Shown here piece after piece: positions 7,538 through 12,782 of a stretch of 12,782 nt of DNA. The stretch lies in contig DBNM01000059.1 of the NCBI GenBank assembly GCA_002299135.1, positions 577-13,358 on the forward strand. The letters are read 5' to 3'. The notes beneath the pieces are model-generated. The model was not told the origin of the DNA. It saw only the letters and a list, made by a program, of their open reading frames with translations, and ran no database searches. The first letter of the stretch is position 1; every line of letters begins with the position of its first letter. Both the position numbers and the translations under genes were made by a program. The DNA is from Candidatus Neomicrothrix sp. UBA672. GTDB lineage: Bacteria; Actinomycetota; Acidimicrobiia; Acidimicrobiales; MedAcidi-G1.

Positions 7538-7951
7538 ATGTCCACAGCTAAAAAGGTCTTAACAAAAGCAAAAAAAATAACTTTAACCCTTCTCGGTTTT
7601 ACATGCGTCGCAATAGGAATTGTTGGAATAGTGGTACCAGGACTTCCAACAACTGTCTTCATGATCGTCGCCGCTTGGTTATTTTCAATTTCAAATCCGC
7701 GTTTTGAAAAATGGCTTCTCGGACTACCTAAAATTGGTCCCGCTATTTCGAATTTTCGTGAAGGTTTAGGCATGCCAAGAAAAGCAAAATTATTCGCTCT
7801 TTCGTCAATATTTGCATTTACTGCCTTAGCTACAATTCTGGTACTGAAAAATCTTTACGTAAGATCCCTTATAGTCGTTGTGGCGCTTTTCGGGATTTGG
7901 TACATAATCACCCGTATTCCAACTCGTGAAAACATCACTGACAGCAATTGA
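7538..7951 (+). CDS. DUF454 (YbaN-like) membrane protein
   Basis: A 137-residue inner-membrane protein of the DUF454/YbaN family, function unknown. It has a basic N-terminus (KKVLTKAKK), a first helix GFTCVAIGIVGIVVPGLPTTVF with the hallmark PGLPTT at 34-39, a second hydrophobic stretch AAWLFSISNPRFEKWL (the conserved S-x-x-R-F-E-x-W-L follows), then LPKIGPAISNFREG(L)GMPRKAK and two C-terminal helices (about 84-104 and 109-124). Length and motif order match the family. It lies 13 bases after the three-helix protein and ends 12 bases from the convergent SDR gene. A clear Shine-Dalgarno is lacking, so translation may depend on the upstream gene. Confidence 0.86.
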   Translation: MSTAKKVLTKAKKITLTLLGFTCVAIGIVGIVVPGLPTTVFMIVAAWLFSISNPRFEKWLLGLPKIGPAISNFREGLGMPRKAKLFALSSIFAFTALATILVLKNLYVRSLIVVVALFGIWYIITRIPTRENITDSN

Positions 7952-7963
7952 AAATTCACATTT

Positions 7964-8737
7964 TTAATTATTGAAAAATTCTGAATAGTCAGGACCTGCT
8001 CTCAAAGAATGCCCACCATCAATAGTAAATATTTGACCAGTGATCCAACTCGATTCTGATCCAAGTAGAAACTTTACAAGAGAGGCCACGTCTTCGGGTT
8101 TACCAACTTCACCTAACGGTATGTTTTCCACATAACTCTTAAAGATTTCGCTGTTGCGTGGAATCACTTCCATTATTTCTGTGGCTATGAAGCCGGGTCT
8201 AACAGCATTGAACCTAATTTTCAGACCTCCGTACTCGTCGGCGGCATTTTTCATCATCGTTTCTATTCCTGCTTTTGAGACCGTGTAAGCCCCGAAATAA
8301 CGGTGAGTGAGGTTAGAGGCTATTGACGACATACCAATAAAAGACCCTCCACCATTATTGGCAAAATAAGGGATCGAGTGTTTCACGCAATGCATGGTGC
8401 CTAAAATGTTCAATTTTAAAGTATCTAGATATTGATCTGTATTCAGATCTTGATATGACCCAAGTCCAATCGCTCCACCTGCATTAGCCACCACACCGTC
8501 TAAGGTTTTTGAAGGTCCAGCTGCTTTTGACAAGCACTCTTCAACAGATTCTTCGTCTGTGACATCACAACTCAGATACTCAACTTGCGCATTATGAGCA
8601 GATTTGATTTCTTCACTAGCGATTTGAAGAGTTTCCAGAGTTCTACCACAAATAATTACATCCGCACCGTGCCTGGCTAAAGTCTCTGCGCACGCACGCC
8701 CAATACCTGTGCCGCCTCCTGTGATCAAAACTCTCAT
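7964..8737 (-). CDS. SDR family NAD(P)-dependent oxidoreductase
   Basis: A 257-residue classical short-chain dehydrogenase/reductase, cytoplasmic. Numbering from the ATG at 8737: cofactor motif TGGGTGIG at 6-13, ANAGG near 84-88, catalytic Ser138, Tyr151 and Lys155 in the AYTVSK segment, the RPGFIATE loop after strand six, and the C-terminal GQIFTIDGG. All catalytic elements are intact. An Arg at the end of the second strand (CGRT) suggests NADP(H) preference, as in many SDRs; this is inference. A TTG codon sits immediately before the ATG (8738-8740), so the start could be one codon earlier, but ATG is favoured. No gene follows it closely on the same strand. Substrate unknown; a 3-oxoacyl or alcohol substrate would suit the acyl-CoA context but is not shown. 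Confidence 0.92.
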   Translation of the reverse strand: MRVLITGGGTGIGRACAETLARHGADVIICGRTLETLQIASEEIKSAHNAQVEYLSCDVTDEESVEECLSKAAGPSKTLDGVVANAGGAIGLGSYQDLNTDQYLDTLKLNILGTMHCVKHSIPYFANNGGGSFIGMSSIASNLTHRYFGAYTVSKAGIETMMKNAADEYGGLKIRFNAVRPGFIATEIMEVIPRNSEIFKSYVENIPLGEVGKPEDVASLVKFLLGSESSWITGQIFTIDGGHSLRAGPDYSEFFNN

Positions 8738-8810
8738 CAAACCAACCTGTTTTCATCCTAATTAAGAAAATTTAAAACTAATAGTCTCAAATGCGATACT
8801 ATATGAATTG

Positions 8811-8914
8811 TCATACGGGGAGCTCGGACCATCCGAGCTGAGAGGACTGAATCCGAATTGGAGGGCAGTTGACCCGAGTACCTGATCTGGATAATCCCAG
8901 CGGAGGAATAGTGA
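8811..8914 (+). promoter_or_regulatory. TPP riboswitch (THI element) controlling thiB-thiP
   Basis: A full thiamine-pyrophosphate aptamer is visible: GGGGAGC at 8817-8823, stem P3 CTCGGA/TCCGAG (8823-8828 with 8832-8837), CTGAGAGGA (8838-8846), GACCC (8871-8875), then ACCTGATCTGG (8880-8890), ATAAT and CCAGCGGAGGAA (8897-8908). P5 is CTGG/CCAG (8887-8890 with 8897-8900); P2 pairs GGGG with the CCC at 8873-8875; P4 pairs CCT (8881-8883) with AGG (8904-8906). An extra hairpin, ACTG...CAGT with TCC/GGA inside (8846-8869), fits the optional P3a arm. P1 can form between TCATA (8811-8815) and TATGA-type bases 8909-8914 with one bulged G. The Shine-Dalgarno GGAGG (8902-8906) and the GTG start (8911) are inside the aptamer, and no terminator follows, so control is expected at translation: TPP binding hides the start. 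Pairings are hand-folded. Confidence 0.95.
8902..8906 (+). promoter_or_regulatory. thiB ribosome binding site, embedded in the riboswitch
   Basis: GGAGG four bases before the GTG start at 8911. The same bases form the conserved 3' part of the TPP aptamer and pair in P4. This site decides the thiB start: the in-frame TTG at 8869 lies in the middle of the aptamer and has no such signal. Confidence 0.8.
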
Positions 8915-9954
8915 AAAAATACTTAAAGTTCCCGGCAATAGTAATCTTTTTTGCAATTTTTGCTTGTGGAAGTGCTGAAGTGCCTGCAGATAAAATCAAG
9001 GAGTCATCCGTAACTCTTCTTACGCATGATTCGTTCGCAGTCTCTGAAGGTTTGTTTGATACTTTCACTTCCGAAACTGGCATAAGAGTAGAGCAACTAT
9101 CTTTAGGCGACACTGGTCAATTAATCTCAAGCTCTATATTGACAAAGAAAAGCCCGCTTGGTGACGTTATTTTCGGAATTGATAACACATTTTTAAGCAG
9201 AGCACTAAATGCTGACATTTTCAGTCCTTACACATCTTCACTTGAGTCGAAGATTATTGATGGACTTACCTATGAGAAATCTGACTATTTAACCCCGATT
9301 GACTATGGTCATGTATGCGTAAATTATTGGAAGAGCTCATTTAGCGATTCTTTTCCGCCACCAAGCACTATTAATGATCTGCTTGATCCCTCATATGGCA
9401 GTTTGTTGGTAGTTCAAAATCCTGAGACATCGTCACCTGGGTTAGCTTTTTTGCTGGCATCCATTTCGTACTTTGGTAGCGATTGGGTAAATTTTTGGGA
9501 ACTTCTGACCAAAAATGGTGTTTCCGTAACAAGCGATTGGGAAAGTTCATACTATGGGGATTTCATTGCTGGAGGTGGAAAAAAAGCAATAGTGGTATCT
9601 TATGCTTCAAGCCCAATAGCAGAACTTATCTACTCAGATCCGCCGGTTGAAGTCTCTCCGACAGGAATAATCGAGGACACTTGCTTTAAACAAATTGAAT
9701 ACGCAGGGATTCTAAAAAATACTCAAAAGAGACACGAAGCTGAACTTTTGATTGATTTTTTATTATCACGAGAATTTCAAGAAGACATTCCCCTAAATAT
9801 GTTTATGATGCCAGTTTCTGCTGAAGCCTCCTTGCCTAGCCAGTTCACAAATTATCCTTCAATAGCTAAGGATTTGAATACGATATCGCCAGCGGAAATC
9901 GAAACTAGTAGAAACAATTGGACTGAGATTTGGACAGAAACGGTCCTTCGCTGA
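8911..9954 (+). CDS. thiB: Thiamine ABC transporter substrate-binding lipoprotein
   Basis: A 347-residue extracytoplasmic thiamine-binding protein that delivers thiamine or its phosphates to the ThiP permease. The GTG start is chosen because GGAGG precedes it and a signal peptide follows at once: Lys-Lys, a hydrophobic core, and a lipobox-like IFAC with Cys19 as the likely lipidated residue. The mature part follows E. coli ThiB in order: LLTHDSFAVSEG, DTGQL, DVIFGIDNTFLSRAL (85-99), PIDYGHVCVNYWKSS (129-143), QNPETSSPGLAFLL, then Trp200 and Tyr221 (in VVSYASSP), which align with aromatic residues that as I recall contact thiamine. The C-terminus (FQEDIPLNMFMMPV and SPAEIETSRNNWTEIW) also fits. 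The upstream TPP riboswitch confirms the substrate class. It overlaps thiP by 25 bases. Confidence 0.95.
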   Translation: MKKYLKFPAIVIFFAIFACGSAEVPADKIKESSVTLLTHDSFAVSEGLFDTFTSETGIRVEQLSLGDTGQLISSSILTKKSPLGDVIFGIDNTFLSRALNADIFSPYTSSLESKIIDGLTYEKSDYLTPIDYGHVCVNYWKSSFSDSFPPPSTINDLLDPSYGSLLVVQNPETSSPGLAFLLASISYFGSDWVNFWELLTKNGVSVTSDWESSYYGDFIAGGGKKAIVVSYASSPIAELIYSDPPVEVSPTGIIEDTCFKQIEYAGILKNTQKRHEAELLIDFLLSREFQEDIPLNMFMMPVSAEASLPSQFTNYPSIAKDLNTISPAEIETSRNNWTEIWTETVLR

Positions 9955-11546
9955 ATTCTTTCTTTCGTGTAAAGCAGTGGGCGATAACCCTGTTGCCCAT
10001 TTCTTTTCTTGCTCTATTATTTTTCCTGCCTATTTTCCAAATTCTAAAAGAGGCTTCAACTCATTCTTTTAGTCCGGTTCGTGAAATTATCGGCAGTGAA
10101 AGATTTTGGTCAATCACGTGGTTTACTATCTGGCAAGCTCTCCTATCAACTATTTTCTCGATTGCTTTCGCGTTTCCTGCTATTTACCTTTTTGCAAAGT
10201 ATGAATTTAAAGGCAAAAAGATCCTTCGATCATTAGTCACCATTCCCTTTGTGCTACCCACTGTTGTTGTTGGAAGTGCTTTTACTGCCGTATTTACGAG
10301 ATTTAATATCGATGAGGGTTGGATTAACTTGCGTCACACAGTGTGGGCAATTTTGATTGCCCACACTTTCTTCAATGCCTCTATAGCAATTCGTATAATC
10401 TCTACTTATTGGGAAGGTCTAAACAACAACCCAGAGAATCAGTCTCGAATTCTAGGAACTGGCAGGATACATACCTTTTTTAAAATTACCCTTCCTCGTT
10501 TGAATCCTGCTCTATTTTCAGCCGCAACCACTATCTTTCTTTTTTGTGTTACTTCATTTGGCGTAATTCTCATACTTGGAGGTCCAAAAAATTCAACAAT
10601 AGAAACAGAAATTTGGAGACAGGCTATATGGCGGGGTGACATAAGTACAGCAAGTGCTTTTGCTGTAATTCAATTAGTATTCGTTATTTTATTGTCTTGG
10701 ACTCTTATAAACGCTGAGAAAAACACATCCTCTAGTGAGGATCTTTCTAGAGCAAGAAAAAAGAAACCCAGTAGACGAACTCTGACTTTTCATTTCGCCT
10801 ATCTTTTCTGTTTGTTCGGCCTACCTATTTTGATTCTTTTTGAAAGATCACTGAGTGCTAACAGTTCTGGTTTATTCGGCTTTTTCACAGGATTAGCGAA
10901 ACGAACAAATATCATCCCTATAACTCCCCTTGCTTCCCTATGGAACTCTCTGCAGTTTGCTCTACTAGCTGCACTAATAGCTGTTATTGTCGGATTGGCC
11001 GCCTCCACAGTCATCGTTCACGGAAGTAAAAAACTTTCCACTTTTTTAAATGTTTCTACCGCTATTCCTCTTGGTGTCTCAGCTGTCACAATAGGATTTG
11101 GAATTTTTCTCTCTTTTACTGGCCCTTTAACAAATTTGCGAAGCTCTCAATTGATGATCCCGGCACTTCATGCACTTTTAGGTGTTCCATTCGTTGTTAG
11201 GAGCGTTGTTCCCTCAATGCGACGTATTCCAATGTTGCTCTACGAAAACTCGCAACTTCTCGGCGCAAACCCCGTTAAGAGCTGGTTTAATATCGATTTC
11301 AAGCTTTCCCTTCGCTCACTTCTAGTCGGGGGTGGCTTTTCTTTTGCTATATCTCTAGGTGAATTTGGAGCTACTTCATTCCTACCAAGAAACCCTGAGA
11401 CTCTCACGGCGCCCTTAGTTATATACAGACTTCTCAGTACACCCGGAGAAGAGCTGCGCGGTCAAGCGATGGCACTTTCAGTTATCTTGGCAACCATTAC
11501 ATCAATCAGTATCTTTCTCGTAGAAAGACTAAGGAAAGCATACTAA
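9930..11546 (+). CDS. thiP: Thiamine ABC transporter permease, fused two-domain
   Basis: A 538-residue inner-membrane permease made of two tandem six-helix permease domains, the same layout and length as E. coli ThiP (about 536). Each half carries an ABC-ATPase-contacting EAA-type loop: about 170-191 (ILGTGRIHTFFKITLPRL) and 438-460 (LLGANPVKSWFNIDFKLS). A basic linker (SRARKKKPSRR, about 273-283) separates the halves. TTG at 9930 is taken as the start: an in-frame TGA lies at 9924-9926, the first membrane helix begins near residue 17, and no ATG or GTG codon lies between, so a TTG (or a CTG at 9951) must be used. GGA at 9920-9922 lies seven bases before it. The 25-base overlap with thiB suggests translational coupling and thus shared riboswitch control. 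No ATPase gene follows; thiP ends inside the end of a convergent gene. Confidence 0.93.
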   Translation: MDRNGPSLNSFFRVKQWAITLLPISFLALLFFLPIFQILKEASTHSFSPVREIIGSERFWSITWFTIWQALLSTIFSIAFAFPAIYLFAKYEFKGKKILRSLVTIPFVLPTVVVGSAFTAVFTRFNIDEGWINLRHTVWAILIAHTFFNASIAIRIISTYWEGLNNNPENQSRILGTGRIHTFFKITLPRLNPALFSAATTIFLFCVTSFGVILILGGPKNSTIETEIWRQAIWRGDISTASAFAVIQLVFVILLSWTLINAEKNTSSSEDLSRARKKKPSRRTLTFHFAYLFCLFGLPILILFERSLSANSSGLFGFFTGLAKRTNIIPITPLASLWNSLQFALLAALIAVIVGLAASTVIVHGSKKLSTFLNVSTAIPLGVSAVTIGFGIFLSFTGPLTNLRSSQLMIPALHALLGVPFVVRSVVPSMRRIPMLLYENSQLLGANPVKSWFNIDFKLSLRSLLVGGGFSFAISLGEFGATSFLPRNPETLTAPLVIYRLLSTPGEELRGQAMALSVILATITSISIFLVERLRKAY

Positions 11547-12340
11547 CTCTCATCAGTTTGTTTCATCAGAGCAAGTTGCCTACTTTGCGCCACAAGGCAA
11601 CCATCACTATCCCACAGACGGCCCGTCTCAATCATGCTGCCATTTTGTAAATCATCAGTAAAAAAGTGGCCCATTATCCATCCCTCCTTAGGAATGTTTC
11701 GGACTTGAACGGATAGTTCTACTGTGGGAACCCATCCCACTCTCCCGAGCTTTGAAAATATCGAAGGTGGGAAAGCATCAGAAAAAAGCGCTAACGCTAA
11801 TGAATCAACTGGAGTTGAGTCGCAAAATTTTATCCATCCGTACAACTCCGACCTGTCAGTAGAATCCTCCATTTCAGCCACACGAACATCAACTCGTTTT
11901 TGGATCGATAGCTTTACACCCTGATTTTCTGCTGACCTCTTTTCACAATTCTCTGGCGGAGGTATCCGTGGTGGCTCAATTTCAATTTTCGGAAAATCTT
12001 TAGCCGTTTTCTTAAATTCCCCAAACGCAGCTAAGACCTGCAAAGAGAGAGTTTCTCGTTGTGTAAGTGAGCCGCTACTAGTTGAGATACCGCTTCCTTT
12101 ACGAAGAATCTGTGACTCAACTTTTGCTTCTTCACCAGTTACTCCAGGTCGTAAATAGTGAGCATTTACCGATAGTAAATTTTTCGACTCGATTTGTTCT
12201 TGCATCGCTCGCAAGACAACCGCTAAAAGGTAACCGCCATTTGGGATATCTCCGATATTCCAATTTTCATTTAAGGTTCCCGTCCAACAGTTCTCACTTT
12301 CTCTTTTGAACGCTGTCTCATTAAAAAATTGTGAAGTCAT
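11543..12340 (-). CDS. Acyl-CoA thioesterase, TesB-like double hot-dog
   Basis: A 265-residue protein with two hot-dog domains in tandem (TesB-like/4HBT_3 type), predicted to release free acids from acyl-CoA in the cytoplasm. Domain one shows NGGYLLAVVLRAM (34-46), HYLRPG (61-66) and the RKGSGISTSSGSLTQ strand (81-94). Domain two shows LFSDAFPP (185-192), WVPTVELSVQVRNIP (203-217) and GRLWDSDGCLVAQSRQLALM (240-259), a common ending in the family. The Asp of LFSDAFPP is at the position that often supports the active-site water, but I would not assign catalysis from this alone. It follows the DAG-kinase-like gene after 25 bases on the same strand, with TGGA upstream of the ATG. Its last four bases overlap the end of thiP on the other strand. 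Confidence 0.87.
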   Translation of the reverse strand: MTSQFFNETAFKRESENCWTGTLNENWNIGDIPNGGYLLAVVLRAMQEQIESKNLLSVNAHYLRPGVTGEEAKVESQILRKGSGISTSSGSLTQRETLSLQVLAAFGEFKKTAKDFPKIEIEPPRIPPPENCEKRSAENQGVKLSIQKRVDVRVAEMEDSTDRSELYGWIKFCDSTPVDSLALALFSDAFPPSIFSKLGRVGWVPTVELSVQVRNIPKEGWIMGHFFTDDLQNGSMIETGRLWDSDGCLVAQSRQLALMKQTDES

Positions 12341-12365
12341 TTTTTTCCAACACTCGAATCATTGA

Positions 12366-12782
12366 TTAAATAACTACTCTTAGAGCTTCATTTTCAACAC
12401 GGAAAGAGATATTCGAAAACTTACCAATCTTTTTCCCATCTATTTGAACATTCATTTTTTTCATAAACGAAAACTGTTCATATTTAACTCTTTTATATTT
12501 AATCTCTGGGTGTGGGATATGAGTTCCTGTAGAAAGGCGCTTTATTGCCTTGCCAGTTTGAATCATAGATAATTCACTTTCCAACATGTCAAATACTCCA
12601 TCACCAGGATGGGCCTTCGGTGCTGGATTTGTTTTTCCGTAATGAGCGACATTGGAAATAAAGATTTTTTTTCCTTTTAGCTTGCTGCCAATGAGCATGT
12701 GTGCACAAAACCAGTGAATTTTACCGTCAAGCAATACGCAACCCAGATCTACATCCAGAGTAGTTGCATCCTTCCCGTAAAG
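12366..12782 (-). CDS. Diacylglycerol kinase-like (YegS/DAGK) protein, C-terminal part (runs off right edge)
   Basis: The frame stays open from the stop at 12366 to the right edge, giving at least 138 residues; the TTG at 12734 is not the true start, since LDVDLG...DGK before and after it is continuous protein. The visible part matches the C-terminal beta-sandwich domain of DAG-kinase/YegS-like lipid kinases: KIFISNVAHYGKTNPAPKAHPGDGVFDML (the conserved N.......P.A.P.DG..D), GTHIPHPEIKYKRV, and the ending NVQIDGKKIGKFSNISFRVENEALRVVI. The HPGDG and GTHIPHP motifs resemble, from memory, a short actinobacterial subgroup. The nucleotide-binding GGDGT motif should lie outside the window, so it is unclear whether this is a full kinase or only the C-terminal module. 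It is upstream of and likely cotranscribed with the TesB-like gene. Confidence 0.82.
   Translation of the reverse strand, partial: LYGKDATTLDVDLGCVLLDGKIHWFCAHMLIGSKLKGKKIFISNVAHYGKTNPAPKAHPGDGVFDMLESELSMIQTGKAIKRLSTGTHIPHPEIKYKRVKYEQFSFMKKMNVQIDGKKIGKFSNISFRVENEALRVVI

Noticed and set aside
7940..7985. Possible terminator in the AT-rich gap between DUF454 and SDR genes
   Set aside because: The A/T runs do not form a GC-containing hairpin followed by a T tract; the apparent inverted repeat fails when base-paired.
8869..8910. Upstream TTG start for thiB, adding 14 residues
   Set aside because: It lies in the core of the TPP aptamer, has no ribosome binding site, and would put charged residues before the signal peptide.
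8811..9113. 100-codon open frame on the minus strand
   Set aside because: It is antisense to the riboswitch and the thiB signal region, with no recognisable product.
12082..12309. 75-codon open frame on the plus strand
   Set aside because: It is a shadow of the TesB-like thioesterase gene on the other strand.
12732..12734. TTG as the true start of the diacylglycerol-kinase-like gene
   Set aside because: The frame continues upstream to the window edge with family-like sequence (LDVDLG), so the gene is cut by the edge.

Overview
The window is a compact stretch of bacterial chromosome with 13 protein-coding genes (two cut by the window edges) and one riboswitch. No tRNA, rRNA, insertion sequence or CRISPR array was seen. 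Base composition is moderately AT-rich (by eye a little over 40% GC). Several families are typical of Actinobacteriota: an F420-type (Ddn-like) nitroreductase-fold protein, a two-domain TesB-like thioesterase, a small three-helix membrane protein, and a short diacylglycerol-kinase-like protein. Low GC, tight spacing and a load of acyl-CoA genes would fit a marine, streamlined Acidimicrobiia-like actinobacterium. That placement is inference, not proof.

Layout, left to right. The 5' part of uracil phosphoribosyltransferase (upp) leaves the window on the minus strand. Divergent from it, an ATGA-overlapped pair encodes a hot-dog thioesterase of the carnitine/betaine-associated type and a YcaD-like MFS transporter. 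Convergent with that pair is a minus-strand yciI-glpD pair, also with an ATGA overlap. An SMP-30/gluconolactonase gene runs divergently from it. Next comes a minus-strand pair, an acyl-CoA synthetase followed one base later by the Ddn-like gene. Two small membrane proteins (unknown family; DUF454) follow on the plus strand, facing a minus-strand SDR oxidoreductase.

The clearest regulated unit is at 8811-11546. A complete TPP (THI-box) riboswitch precedes thiB (thiamine-binding lipoprotein) and thiP (fused two-domain permease), which overlap by 25 bases. Hand folding puts the thiB Shine-Dalgarno sequence in helix P4 and its GTG start in helix P1, so ligand binding should block translation initiation directly. 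The ATPase partner, thiQ, is not in the window: thiP ends inside the end of a convergent gene. The right edge holds a minus-strand TesB-like thioesterase preceded by the C-terminal part of a diacylglycerol-kinase-like protein.

Functionally, most of the window is lipid/acyl-CoA and small-molecule turnover (two thioesterases, an acyl-CoA synthetase, an SDR, a GlpD-like enzyme, a lactonase) plus vitamin B1 uptake. I see no defence system, mobile element or clearly undescribed multi-gene system. The more interesting points are regulatory (riboswitch architecture, missing thiQ) and the conserved-looking pairs of poorly characterised genes.
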